Origin: Bradyrhizobium diazoefficiens
GTDB taxonomy: Bacteria; Pseudomonadota; Alphaproteobacteria; Rhizobiales; Xanthobacteraceae
DNA length: 64,000 bases
Assembly: GCF_016616425.1 (NCBI RefSeq)
Contig: NZ_CP067101.1
Location: 2,294,001 to 2,358,000, forward strand
Direction of reading: 5' to 3'
In this document: positions 9,830 through 18,279 of the stretch, piece by piece
Numbering within the stretch: position 1 is the stretch's first letter
Layout: every line of letters starts with the position of its first letter
Notes under the pieces: model-generated
Databases searched by the model: none
What the model saw: the letters and a program-made list of their open reading frames with translations, nothing else
Told to the model about the DNA's origin: nothing
Translations under genes and position numbers: made by a program

Positions 9830-10027
9830 GACGGCTCGTTTAGCAGGCGGCCGGCGCTCAGAAAACCCGCATGGGTCGCCAGCTCCGCAAGGTCTATACG
9901 CCCAGCGGATGGCAGCCATTTCCCTGGTATGCCAGCATTGCCGAGGGCCGCGGGAATGTGTCATGTAGACCCGGTTTTTTCGAGACGGCGCTACGCGCTT
10001 CTCCACGGCCAAGAGAGCAAGAATTCG

Positions 10028-11614
10028 ATGAGAAACTTCCATTTCCCCGGCAGGTCTACGGTCCACGCCACCAATGCGATGGTGGCGACCTCGCACCCGC
10101 AGGCCTCGCTCGCGGCGATCGAGGTGCTGCGCGAGGGCGGTACCGCGGTGGACGCGGCGGTCGCGGGCTCGGCCCTGCTCGGCGTGATCGAGCCGCAATC
10201 GACCGGCATCGGCGGCGACTGTTTCGCGCTGATCCAGCCGCGCGGCGAAGGCAAGATCATCGCCTATAACGGTTCCGGCCGCGCTCCGAAGGCGGCGAAC
10301 GCCGACTGGTATCTCGAGCGCAGGATCAACTCCGTGCCGTTGACCTCGGCGCATGCGGTTTCGATTCCGGGCGTGGTCGATGCCTTTGCAACCGTTTTGC
10401 GCGATCACGGCAAGTTCGGCTTCGACCGGCTGCTCCAGCCCGCGATCAAGGCGGCCGAGGAAGGCTACGTCGTCGCGCCCCGCATCGCCTTCGACTGGAA
10501 GAACCAGTTCGAGAAGCTGAAGGGTGGCACCAACACCGTGCGTTACCTGCTGCCGGGCGGCAAGCCGCCGGTGGCCGGCGACGTCATCCGCCAGGCCGAG
10601 CTCGGCAAGACCCTGCGCGCGATTGCCAAGGACGGCCGCGATGCCTTCTACAAGGGCCCGATCGCGGAAGACATGGTCGAGACCCTCAGGGGAATCGGCG
10701 GCCTTCATACGCTCGATGATTTCGCCGCGCATACCACTGAGGCGACGACGCCGATCGGAACCATGTACAAGGACTACGACGTCTGGCAGTGCCCGCCGAA
10801 CGGACCCGGCCTCACCATGCTGCTGATGCTGAACATTCTGTCGCGGTTCGACCTGACGAAATATGCGCCGCTCAGCATCGAACGTTTCCATCTCGAAGCG
10901 GAAGCTGCGCGCATCGCCTACATGCATCGCGAGCTGCATGTTGCCGACCCCGAGCACATGCAGATCGAGGTCGCCAAGGTCCTCGCCAGGGAGTTTTGCG
11001 ACGAGCACATCGCCAAGATCCGCATGGACGGCATGCTGGACTTGCCGAACGTCGCGCCGCCGATGAACCCGTCGACGATCTACATCACCGTCGTGGACAA
11101 GGACCGCAACGTCTGCTCGTTCATCAACTCGATCGCGCATTCCTTCGGCTCGGCGATCGTCTCGAACAAGACCGGCGTCCTGTTCCAGAACCGCGCCGGC
11201 GGCTTCCGCATCCAGCCGGGGCACCCCAACTGCATCGCCGGCGGCAAGCGCCCGCTGCATACGATCATGCCGAGCCTGCTCACCAAGGGTGGCCGTTCCG
11301 TGATGCCGTTCGCGGTGATGGGCGGGCAGTATCAGCCGGTCGGCCAGACCCGCGTGCTGACCAACATCCTCGATTACGGTTGCGACGTACAGGAGGCGAT
11401 CGACATGCCGCGCGGCCTGCACTACGAGGGCCAGTATCAGCTCGAGGACAGTGTGCCGGCCGCAATCGTCGAGGGCCTGAAGAAGCTCGGCCACAAGACC
11501 ACCAGTGTGGTCGGCCCGCTCGGCGGCGCCCAGGCGATCTGGATCGATTGGGACAAGGGCACGCTGACCGGCGGTTCCGATCCGCGTAAGGACGGCTGCG
11601 CGTTGGGCTATTGA
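10028..11614 (+). CDS. ggt: Gamma-glutamyltransferase family protein, atypical active site
   Basis: 528 residues. Ggt enzymes are self-cleaving N-terminal nucleophile hydrolases that act on glutathione. The large-subunit part shows ATSHPQASLAAIEVLREGG and STGIGGDCFALI. The processing site reads PSTIYITVVDKDRNV, where the usual block is TTHYSVVD: the nucleophile Thr is kept but the following Thr-His is replaced by Ile-Tyr. GKRPLHTIMPSL replaces the usual RPLSSM, so the conserved Ser pair is missing. No signal peptide is seen, so it may be cytoplasmic, and the substrate may not be glutathione. ATG 10028 is chosen at the start of homology. A strong terminator follows. Confidence 0.88.
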   Translation: MRNFHFPGRSTVHATNAMVATSHPQASLAAIEVLREGGTAVDAAVAGSALLGVIEPQSTGIGGDCFALIQPRGEGKIIAYNGSGRAPKAANADWYLERRINSVPLTSAHAVSIPGVVDAFATVLRDHGKFGFDRLLQPAIKAAEEGYVVAPRIAFDWKNQFEKLKGGTNTVRYLLPGGKPPVAGDVIRQAELGKTLRAIAKDGRDAFYKGPIAEDMVETLRGIGGLHTLDDFAAHTTEATTPIGTMYKDYDVWQCPPNGPGLTMLLMLNILSRFDLTKYAPLSIERFHLEAEAARIAYMHRELHVADPEHMQIEVAKVLAREFCDEHIAKIRMDGMLDLPNVAPPMNPSTIYITVVDKDRNVCSFINSIAHSFGSAIVSNKTGVLFQNRAGGFRIQPGHPNCIAGGKRPLHTIMPSLLTKGGRSVMPFAVMGGQYQPVGQTRVLTNILDYGCDVQEAIDMPRGLHYEGQYQLEDSVPAAIVEGLKKLGHKTTSVVGPLGGAQAIWIDWDKGTLTGGSDPRKDGCALGY

Positions 11615-11654
11615 TCGCAGCCAGTTCCCCGCGCGAGATCAGGAAAAGTTGACG

Positions 11655-11686
11655 AAGGGCGATGCGGCTTTTGCTGCATCGCCCTT
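11655..11686 (+). terminator. Terminator after the ggt-like gene
   Basis: Perfect 11-bp stem AAGGGCGATGC (11655-11665) with GCATCGCCCTT (11676-11686), extended inward by three more pairs around a TTTT loop, and followed by TCTCGTTC. It separates the ggt-like gene from the molybdenum hydroxylase operon. A GGAAC-N16-GGTT sequence at 11695-11719 is too far from the EcfG consensus to call a promoter. Confidence 0.75.
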
Positions 11687-11777
11687 TCTCGTTCGGAACG
11701 GAGCTCATTGCTTTAGGTTAAGGGCCGATGGGCGGTGCAGGCGTGCGCCGCTTTGCAGTTATGCGGCGGAGGCGTCG

Positions 11778-12392
11778 ATGCCCGATACATCAGGTTCCAA
11801 ACAATCAGCATTCGATCGGCGAGCCTTTCTGGCCGGCGCGGCTGGCAGCGCGCTGGTCCCGATCACGGCGCGCGCGGCCGCAGAGGAGGCCAGGGCCCCA
11901 GCCGCACAGGATCCGGCACTTCCCGTCGACATCACGCTGCGGGTCAATGGCAAGGACAAGCGCCTGCACATCGATGCGCGTACCACAGTGCTCGATGCGC
12001 TGCGCGAGCATCTCAAGCTCACCGGCAGCAAGAAGGGCTGCGACCATGGCCAGTGCGGCGCCTGCACGGTGCTGATCGACGATCGGCGGGTGGTGTCGTG
12101 CCTCACGCTGGCGCTCGCGGCCGAGGGGCAGGAGATCACGACGATCGAAGGCCTTGCCACCGACGAACGCCTGCATCCGATGCAGCAGGCCTTCATCGAC
12201 AACGACGCGTTCCAGTGCGGCTATTGTACGCCTGGCCAGATCATGTCCGCGGTTGCCTGCGTCAAGGAGGGCCATGCAAACAGCGAGGCCGACATCCGCG
12301 AATATATGAGCGGCAATATCTGCCGCTGCGCCGCCTATCCCAACATCGTCGCCGCGGTGAAGCAGGCCGCGCCCGAGATCATGAAAGGCTAG
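11778..12392 (+). CDS. paoA: Periplasmic aldehyde oxidoreductase, 2Fe-2S subunit (PaoA-like)
   Basis: 204 residues with a twin-arginine signal (FDRRAFLAGAAGSALVPITARA, residues 13-34), so the assembled complex is exported folded. A ferredoxin-type 2Fe-2S domain has CDHGQCGACT and a Cys in VVSC. A second helical 2Fe-2S domain has FQCGYCTPGQIM and GNICRCAAYP. It passes electrons from the molybdenum cofactor site to FAD in a xanthine-oxidase family enzyme. ATG at 11778 lies after GGAGG; longer frames upstream cross the terminator. It is the first gene of a three-gene operon, with only 4 bases before the next gene. Confidence 0.93.
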   Translation: MPDTSGSKQSAFDRRAFLAGAAGSALVPITARAAAEEARAPAAQDPALPVDITLRVNGKDKRLHIDARTTVLDALREHLKLTGSKKGCDHGQCGACTVLIDDRRVVSCLTLALAAEGQEITTIEGLATDERLHPMQQAFIDNDAFQCGYCTPGQIMSAVACVKEGHANSEADIREYMSGNICRCAAYPNIVAAVKQAAPEIMKG

Positions 12393-12396
12393 GCGC

Positions 12397-13413
12397 ATGC
12401 GACCGTTTTCGTATCAAAGGGCAACAGACCCAGACATGGCCGTGCAGGCGCTCAGCGCCGCTGCGGCCGCGAACAATCCGCTGACCCAGGCCTCCGCGCA
12501 GCCGCTCGCCGGCGGCACCACACTGATCGATTTGATGAAGCTCGACGTGATGCGGCCCGCCGCGATCGTCGACATCAATCCGCTCGCCCGCGGCTGGTCG
12601 GCGATCGAGCCCAGGAGCGACGGCTTGCGGCTCGGCGCGCTCGCGAAGATGTCGGATGTCGCCGCCCATGCCGAGATCCAGCGCAATTATCCGGTGATCG
12701 CCAATTCCCTGAAGCTCGCGGCCAGCGCCCAGCTGCGCAACATGGCGACGCTCGGCGGCAATGTGATGCAGCGGACGCGTTGCAGCTATTTTCGCGATGT
12801 CTCCTACGACAGTTGCAACAAGCGCAATCCCGGCTCCGGCTGTGCCGCAGTGGACGGCGTCAACCGCATGCATGCCGTGCTCGGCACGTCCGATCAATGC
12901 ATTGCGACCTATCCCGGCGATTTTGCCCAGGCGCTGATCGCGCTGGACGCCATGGTCGAGGTCACCGGCAGGTCCGGCACGCGCAACATGCCGTTCGCAG
13001 AGCTGCACAAGGCGCCCGGCAATACGCCCGACATCGAGACCACCCTTCAGCCGGGCGAACTGATTTCGGCCTTCTCCATTTCCGGCCGCTGGCCGCGTTC
13101 GGTGTATCTCAAGGCGCGCGACCGGCAATCCTATGAGTTCGCGCTGTCATCGGCTGCGATTGCACTCGACGTGCAGGACGGCACGATCGGTGATGCGCGG
13201 GTTGCGCTGGGCGGCGTCGCCACCGTGCCCTGGCGCGCGCGAGAAGCGGAGGCGCTGTTGAAGGGACAGAAGTTCGATGACGGCCTCGCGCAGCGGGTTG
13301 CGGATGCCGCTTTTGCAGACGCGCGCGGCCGCCGGCACAACAGCTTCAAGATCGCGCTCGGCAAGCGCGTGGTGGCGCGCGCGCTCCAGCAGGCCGTAAC
13401 GATGGAGATCTGA
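12397..13413 (+). CDS. paoB: Periplasmic aldehyde oxidoreductase, FAD / 4Fe-4S subunit (PaoB-like)
   Basis: 338 residues of the CO-dehydrogenase flavoprotein type. The FAD-binding N-terminal domain has PLAGGTTLIDLMKLDVMRPA and LRNMATLGGNVMQRTRC. A Cys-rich insertion with Cys129, Cys140, Cys149 and Cys168 (CSYF, SCNKR, GCAA, QCIAT) matches the extra 4Fe-4S cluster of the E. coli PaoB group. This separates it from ordinary xanthine dehydrogenases. It has no signal peptide and would be carried through the Tat system with PaoA. It is co-transcribed with its flanking genes. Confidence 0.93.
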   Translation: MRPFSYQRATDPDMAVQALSAAAAANNPLTQASAQPLAGGTTLIDLMKLDVMRPAAIVDINPLARGWSAIEPRSDGLRLGALAKMSDVAAHAEIQRNYPVIANSLKLAASAQLRNMATLGGNVMQRTRCSYFRDVSYDSCNKRNPGSGCAAVDGVNRMHAVLGTSDQCIATYPGDFAQALIALDAMVEVTGRSGTRNMPFAELHKAPGNTPDIETTLQPGELISAFSISGRWPRSVYLKARDRQSYEFALSSAAIALDVQDGTIGDARVALGGVATVPWRAREAEALLKGQKFDDGLAQRVADAAFADARGRRHNSFKIALGKRVVARALQQAVTMEI

Positions 13414-13415
13414 TC

Positions 13416-15710
13416 ATGACCGCTGCTGCTGCTCCCGAGCCGAAGACGAACATGGGCCAGCCTGTGCCGCGTTATGACGCGGTCGTAAAGGTAACGGGAC
13501 GCGCGACCTATGCGTCCGACATGCCGCTCGCCGACCCCGCCTATGCGTTCCTCGTCACCAGCGCCATCGCCAAGGGGCGGGTGGATCGCTTCGATCTCGA
13601 TGAGGCCAGACGTGTCCGCGGCGTGATCGATATCATCACCCACGAGAACGCACCGAAGCTGAAGGAGTCGAAGCTCTTCAGCAATGGCGGCTATGCGGGC
13701 ACGACGATCCAGCCGCTGAAATCGGCCGAGATCGCCCATGACGGACAGATCATCGCGGTAATCATTGCCGAGACCTACGAGGGGGCGCGCGAGGCCGCCA
13801 ACCGCGTCAAGGTCAGCTACAAGGCCACCGCGCCAAGCGCGACTTTCGGCTCGCCCGGAACGACCACGGCGGCCGCGAAGGGGCAGAATGCCCGGTTCAA
13901 GGAAGACCCGAAGGTGGGCGATTTCGCCAAGGCGTTCGACGAGGCCGAGGTCAAGCTGATGGCCGCCTACGACACGCCGACGCAGCATCACAATCCCATG
14001 GAGCTGTTCTCGACGAGCTGCGCGTGGATGGGCGACGAGCTCGTCATCTACGAGCCGAGCCAGTTCGTCTACGGCCTGAAGAACGGCGTCGCCGAACAGC
14101 TCGGCATCGACGCCGACAAGGTGCGCGTGGTCAATCCCTATGTCGGCGGCGCCTTCGGCTCGCGCGGCTCGATGACGCCGCGCACCGCCATCATCGCCGG
14201 CATCGCCAAGCGCCTGAACCGCCCGATCAAGCTGGTCCCGACCCGCGACCAGGGGTTTACCATTGCGACCTATCGCGCCGAGACGCGGCACGAGATCAAG
14301 CTCGGCGCGAGCCGGGACGGCAAACTGCTCGCTTTGAGGCATGAGGGAGCCGAGATCTCCTCGCGTCCGGATGCCTATTGCGTCGGCGGCACCAAGACGA
14401 CGACGCGGCTCTATGCCTGTCCGAATGTCGACAGCCTCGTCTCGATCGTGCGGGCCGACCGCAACACGCCCGGCTTCATGCGCTCGCCACCCGAGGTGCC
14501 GTATCTGTTCGCGCTGGAGAGCGCGATGGACGAACTGGCGGTGAAACTGAACATGGATCCGGTCGAGCTTCGCCGTATCAACGACACCACCAACGAGCCG
14601 ATCAGTGGCAAGCCCTATACGTCGCGCTCGCTGATGGCCTGTTTCGACGAAGCCGCCAAGGCATTCGGCTGGGCGCAGCGTTCGCCTCAGCCGAAATCGA
14701 TGTCGGACGGGGACTGGCTGATCGGTTATGGCTGCGCCGCCACCTGCTATCCGACCCAGATGGGACCCGCCGCAGCACGCGTACGTCTGCAGCGCGACGG
14801 CCGCACCCGGGTCGAGATCGCCGGCCACGAAATCGGGACCGGCGCCTACACCGTTATTGCTCAAACTGCGGCCGAAAGGCTCGGCGTGCCGCTTGAGAAG
14901 GTGGCCGTTTTCATCGGTGATAGCGATCTGCCGCCGGCGCCCGTTGCCGGAGGCTCGAATTCCACGGCCAGCACCTGCTCCGTGGTGATGATGGTGTGCG
15001 ATCAGATTCGGCAGCGCCTGTTCAAGGCGGTGATGCCGAGCCAGAGCCTGACGGACAAGGCCAAGGAGACCGTGGGTCTCGGTCAGACGCCGGCCACGGA
15101 GGCGGCGAAGGGCGACCACCCCCTCGACCTGGAGAAGGCGTTCGACGGGCTCGGTGTCGGCGTCGTCGAGGAATATGGCGAGTGGAAGCCGGAAGGCGCG
15201 CCGCCGGACGCCTTCCGCGCCATGCATAGCGGGCACGTGCGGCTAGTGGGCGGTCACGCGATGAAGGACCAGATCGCCTATGCGTTCGGCGCGGAGTTCG
15301 TCGAGGTCCGCATCAACCGCTTCACGCACGAGATCCGCTGCCCCCGCCTGGTCGGGGCCTTCGCTGCAGGCCGCATCATGAACCCGCGCACCGCGCGCAG
15401 CCAGCTGATGGGCGGCTTGATCTGGGGCATGTCTTCGGCGCTGCTGGAGGCCACCGAGATCGACGAGCGCAATGCGCGCTACGTCAACGACAATCTTGCC
15501 GATTATCTCGTGCCCGTGAATGCGGACGTGCGCGGCGTCGAGGTGATCCTGCTCTCCGAACAGGACGATCATATCAACCCGGCAGGCGTCAAGGGGCTTG
15601 GCGAGCTCGCCAATGTCGGCACCAATGCCGCGATCTGTAACGCGATCCACCACGCCACCGGCCAGCGCATTCGCAAGCTCCCGGTCCGGCTGGAAAATAT
15701 CGAGGTGTGA
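13416..15710 (+). CDS. paoC: Periplasmic aldehyde oxidoreductase, molybdenum cofactor subunit (PaoC-like)
   Basis: 764 residues, the catalytic subunit of a molybdenum hydroxylase. It shows the N-terminal KVTGRATYASDMPLADPAYA, the substrate-channel segment YVGGAFGSRGSMTPRTAI, and VAGGSNSTASTCSV. The C-terminal GVKGLGELANVGTNAAICNA contains the catalytic base Glu730. PaoABC enzymes oxidise aldehydes, often aromatic ones, to acids. It begins 3 bases after paoB. A dedicated cofactor chaperone (PaoD/XdhC type) would be expected but is not in this window; the next gene encodes a FKBP. Confidence 0.94.
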   Translation: MTAAAAPEPKTNMGQPVPRYDAVVKVTGRATYASDMPLADPAYAFLVTSAIAKGRVDRFDLDEARRVRGVIDIITHENAPKLKESKLFSNGGYAGTTIQPLKSAEIAHDGQIIAVIIAETYEGAREAANRVKVSYKATAPSATFGSPGTTTAAAKGQNARFKEDPKVGDFAKAFDEAEVKLMAAYDTPTQHHNPMELFSTSCAWMGDELVIYEPSQFVYGLKNGVAEQLGIDADKVRVVNPYVGGAFGSRGSMTPRTAIIAGIAKRLNRPIKLVPTRDQGFTIATYRAETRHEIKLGASRDGKLLALRHEGAEISSRPDAYCVGGTKTTTRLYACPNVDSLVSIVRADRNTPGFMRSPPEVPYLFALESAMDELAVKLNMDPVELRRINDTTNEPISGKPYTSRSLMACFDEAAKAFGWAQRSPQPKSMSDGDWLIGYGCAATCYPTQMGPAAARVRLQRDGRTRVEIAGHEIGTGAYTVIAQTAAERLGVPLEKVAVFIGDSDLPPAPVAGGSNSTASTCSVVMMVCDQIRQRLFKAVMPSQSLTDKAKETVGLGQTPATEAAKGDHPLDLEKAFDGLGVGVVEEYGEWKPEGAPPDAFRAMHSGHVRLVGGHAMKDQIAYAFGAEFVEVRINRFTHEIRCPRLVGAFAAGRIMNPRTARSQLMGGLIWGMSSALLEATEIDERNARYVNDNLADYLVPVNADVRGVEVILLSEQDDHINPAGVKGLGELANVGTNAAICNAIHHATGQRIRKLPVRLENIEV

Positions 15711-15770
15711 GGGGTGGAAAGCTCGGGCGCGTTGCGCTAGACACCCTCCGCCTCAAACGGAAGGTTTCTT

Positions 15771-16235
15771 ATGCAGCGTTTCCAGCGCGCGCTCCTCACC
15801 CTGATGTCGGCACTCGCGATCACCGCGATCGCAGGCGTGTCGCATTTCGTTTCCACCACGGCCTCGGCCCAGACCGCAGGAAAGATCATGACCACAGCTT
15901 CAGGCTTGCAGATCATCGACGGCGTCGTCGGCACTGGCGCTTCGCCGAAGCCGGGCCAAATCTGCGTGATGCATTATACCGGCTGGCTCTATGAGAACGG
16001 CCAGAAGGGCAAGAAATTCGATAGTTCCGTCGATCGCAAGGAGCCGTTCGAATTTCCGATCGGCAAGGGCCGCGTCATCGGCGGCTGGGACGAGGGCGTC
16101 GCCTCCATGAAGGTCGGCGGCAAGCGCACGCTGATCATCCCGCCGCAGCTTGGCTATGGCGCGCGCGGTGCCGGCGGAGTCATCCCGCCGAACGCGACGT
16201 TGATGTTCGACGTGGAATTGCTCGCGGTGAAGTGA
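15771..16235 (+). CDS. Secreted FKBP-type peptidyl-prolyl isomerase
   Basis: 154 residues. A signal peptide (residues 1-33, ending TTASAQ) sends it to the periplasm. A single FKBP domain follows, with [21 protein letters not shown], the ligand pocket residues in [18 protein letters not shown], and the C-terminal [24 protein letters not shown]. It should speed proline isomerisation of exported proteins. It starts 60 bases after paoC and could be read from the same transcript. A bidirectional hairpin follows its stop. Confidence 0.95.
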   Translation: MQRFQRALLTLMSALAITAIAGVSHFVSTTASAQTAGKIMTTASGLQIIDGVVGTGASPKPGQICVMHYTGWLYENGQKGKKFDSSVDRKEPFEFPIGKGRVIGGWDEGVASMKVGGKRTLIIPPQLGYGARGAGGVIPPNATLMFDVELLAVK

Positions 16236-16257
16236 GCGCCACGGATGAGATAACAAA

Positions 16258-16279
16258 AGATCGGCCTTGCGGCCGGTCT
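16258..16279. terminator. Bidirectional terminator between FKBP gene and csbD-like gene
   Basis: Nine-pair stem AGATCGGCC (16258-16266) with GGCCGGTCT (16271-16279) around the loop TTGC, with one G-U type pair. Read on the minus strand, the loop is GCAA and the stem is followed by TTTGTTATC, so it is best as a terminator of the csbD-like gene. It also ends the FKBP transcript on the plus strand. Confidence 0.75.
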
Positions 16280-16301
16280 TTGCGCTTTCAGTCTACGCGC
16301 G

Positions 16302-16520
16302 CTACTCTGCCGCGCGCTTTGCAGCGGCCGCGGCACGATCCATCGCGTCCTTCGCGGCGTCCTTGGCATCGCCCATGGCCTGTTGGCCCTTGCCCTTCAC
16401 TTCCTGGACCGCGCCTTCGCCCTTCGTGCGGTCGGAACCGGTGGCTTCACCGATGCCCTGCTTGGCCTTGCCGATGGTCTCGTTGGCGTTGCCCTTGATC
16501 TTGTCGGTCGTGCTGCCCAT
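16302..16520 (-). CDS. CsbD family stress protein
   Basis: 72 residues: [20 protein letters not shown] and [23 protein letters not shown] are the two family motifs, followed by an Ala/Lys/Asp-rich helical tail. CsbD proteins are small, abundant, disordered or helical stress proteins of unknown biochemical role. GGAGAG (16525-16530) is the ribosome binding site. A well-formed EcfG promoter lies 32 bases upstream, which places the gene in the general stress regulon. Confidence 0.95.
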   Translation of the reverse strand: MGSTTDKIKGNANETIGKAKQGIGEATGSDRTKGEGAVQEVKGKGQQAMGDAKDAAKDAMDRAAAAAKRAAE

Positions 16521-16551
16521 GAAACTCTCCTTTCATTTTGCTCGCAAAGGC

Positions 16552-16576
16552 AACGTCCCGCAGCTCCGACCGTTCC
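16552..16576 (-). promoter_or_regulatory. EcfG-type general stress promoter for csbD
   Basis: On the minus strand GGAAC (16572-16576), 16 bases, then CGTT (16552-16555). It is identical in form and spacing to the sites at 6509 and 39013, and sits 32 bases upstream of the csbD-like start codon. Confidence 0.82.
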
Positions 16577-16649
16577 GATTTTGGTATGGCCCGCGGGCGA
16601 AGCTTCGGGTTAGTTTGCCGCGCAAAGGAACCAACAGAAAGCAAGTCCC

Positions 16650-17162
16650 ATGACCGGCCATGACCATTCGCATTCCCACCACGACCACGATCGCGACGAT
16701 CGCTGGAAACACGACGGCGTGCGCGTCATTCCCGGCAACCAACTGGACACCAACGTGCCGTCGACGGCAGGCATGGACCGCGCGGCCGCGATCAATTTCG
16801 CGCGCGTCGGCGCGCAGAAATTGTGGGCGGGCACCGTCAGCATCAAGCCAGATGCCAAGACCGGTGCGCATCACCACGGCCATCTCGAAAGCGTCATTTA
16901 TGTCGTGAAGGGCAGGGCGCGGATGCGTTGGGGCGAGAGCCTGCAATTCACCGCGGAGGCCGGCCCTGGCGATTTCATCTTCGTTCCGCCCTACGTGCCT
17001 CATCAGGAGATCAACGCCAGCCCCGACGAGGTGCTGGAATGCGTGCTGGTGCGCAGCGACGGCGAGGCGGTGGCGATCAATCTCGACATCGAGCCGGTCG
17101 AGAAGCCCGAGACCGTGCTGTGGATCGACCCGGTCCACCGCGATCCAAACGAGAAGAGGTAA
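16650..17162 (+). CDS. Cupin domain protein with His-rich N-terminus
   Basis: 170 residues. The N-terminus is unusually rich in His and Asp (HDHSHSHHDHDRDDRWKHDG), suggesting metal binding. The cupin domain has motif 1 AHHHGHLESVIYVVKGRARM with the metal-ligand His residues and Glu, and motif 2 PGDFIFVPPYVPHQEIN with the last His. A small metal-dependent enzyme or sensor is likely; the substrate is unknown. It is divergent from csbD with 129 bases between starts. The His tail is distinctive and may deliver or store metal. Confidence 0.88.
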   Translation: MTGHDHSHSHHDHDRDDRWKHDGVRVIPGNQLDTNVPSTAGMDRAAAINFARVGAQKLWAGTVSIKPDAKTGAHHHGHLESVIYVVKGRARMRWGESLQFTAEAGPGDFIFVPPYVPHQEINASPDEVLECVLVRSDGEAVAINLDIEPVEKPETVLWIDPVHRDPNEKR

Positions 17163-17292
17163 GCCTGTTCTGAGGGGGCGCGGGGTGGTGCGACAGAACC
17201 CCGCAGATTCGGGGTCAAAAAATAGTCGGAGGCGGTGTCGGATTGCGGTCTGGCCGTCCGTCCTTGAGCAGAACCCCGCCAAGGAGCTTCCG

Positions 17293-17721
17293 ATGCCCAA
17301 GATGATCTTCGTCAACCTGCCGGTGACCGACCTGAAGCGCGCCACCGCCTTTTACGAGGCGGTCGGCGCGGTCAAGAATCCGCAATTCAGCGACGAGACC
17401 GCGAGCTGCATGGTCTTCTCCGAGACCATTTTCGCCATGCTGCTGACCCACGACAAATTCCGCCAGTTCACGCCGAAGCCGATCGCGGACGCCAAGACCT
17501 CGAACCAGGTGCTGCTCTGCCTGTCCGCGGACAGCCGCAGCGATGTCGACGACATCGTCGGCAAGGCCGAGGCCGCGGGCGGGACGGCCGATCCCAGCCC
17601 GAAGGACGAGTACAGCTTCATGTACGGCCGCAGCTTCGAGGATCCCGACGGCCATATGTGGGGTGTGAACTGGATGGATCTCGCGGCCGCCCCTCTGCAG
17701 CCCGACATGGCGAACGCCTGA
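17293..17721 (+). CDS. VOC (glyoxalase/bleomycin resistance) family protein
   Basis: 142 residues, one VOC module pair. MIFVNLPVTDLKRATAFYEAVGA opens the first beta-alpha-beta-beta-beta unit. The second ends with YGRSFEDPDGHMWGVNWMD, the usual C-terminal metal-ligand stretch. AAGGAG at 17281-17286 fixes the start at 17293. The family includes lyases, isomerases and binding proteins; this one resembles the general glyoxalase/extradiol group without a known substrate. A second VOC gene follows after 42 bases, so the two are probably co-transcribed. Confidence 0.9.
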   Translation: MPKMIFVNLPVTDLKRATAFYEAVGAVKNPQFSDETASCMVFSETIFAMLLTHDKFRQFTPKPIADAKTSNQVLLCLSADSRSDVDDIVGKAEAAGGTADPSPKDEYSFMYGRSFEDPDGHMWGVNWMDLAAAPLQPDMANA

Positions 17722-17763
17722 TTGAAATCAACAAGGTCAAAGAACTGAAGAGGAGCATTCACG

Positions 17764-18252
17764 ATGTCCAAGCTCGTACCCTGCATGTGGTTCAACGGCG
17801 ACGCCGAAGAAGCCGCGAAGTTCTACACCTCGCTCGTGCCGAATTCGGCCATCACGCATGTCCAGCGCAACGTCTCGGATAATCCTTCCGGCAAGGAAGG
17901 CTCCGTGCTGGTCGTCGAGTTCACGGTGGCCGGGCAGCCGCTGGTCGCGCTCAACGGCGGCACGAAGATGGAATACACCCACGCGCTCTCGCTGATGATC
18001 CATTGCGACGACCAGGCCCAGGTCGACAGCGTCTGGAGCGCGTTCCTCGCCCATGGCGGCAAGGAGGAGCAGTGCGGCTGGCTCAGGGATCGCTGGGGCG
18101 TGGCCTGGCAGGTGGTGCCGAAAGTGATGTTCGAGTTCCTGTCGAGCTCCGACAAGGCGGCCGCCGCACGCGCAATGCAGGCGATGATGAAAATGGTGAA
18201 ACTGGACGTCGACACGCTGCGCCGCGCCTTCGAGGGCAAGTCAGCGGCGTGA
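17764..18252 (+). CDS. VOC family protein, PhnB/3-demethylubiquinone-methyltransferase-like
   Basis: 162 residues. LVPCMWFNGDAEEAAKFYTSLVPNS is the hallmark start of the PhnB-like VOC group, and CGWLRDRWGVAWQVVPKVM the typical middle. The tail (AAARAMQAMMKMVKLDVDTLRRA) is the helical extension of this group. Annotation as 3-demethylubiquinone methyltransferase is common in databases but not supported by any methyltransferase motif. GAGGAG upstream marks the start. It lies directly downstream of another VOC gene. Confidence 0.92.
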   Translation: MSKLVPCMWFNGDAEEAAKFYTSLVPNSAITHVQRNVSDNPSGKEGSVLVVEFTVAGQPLVALNGGTKMEYTHALSLMIHCDDQAQVDSVWSAFLAHGGKEEQCGWLRDRWGVAWQVVPKVMFEFLSSSDKAAAARAMQAMMKMVKLDVDTLRRAFEGKSAA

Positions 18253-18279
18253 GGGCGACAGGGTTTCCCACACACTTGC

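Noticed and set aside
9830..11494. Long minus-strand extension of trhO
   Set aside because: Antisense to the ggt-like gene; trhO homology begins exactly at ATG 9829.
11695..11719. GGAAC-N16-GGTT before paoA as an EcfG promoter
   Set aside because: The -10 part reads GGTT and not CGTT, and the distance to the start is longer than in the three good cases.
13131..15236. 701-codon open frame on the minus strand
   Set aside because: Antisense to paoB/paoC; its sequence is Arg/His-rich without any domain, as expected for a shadow frame.
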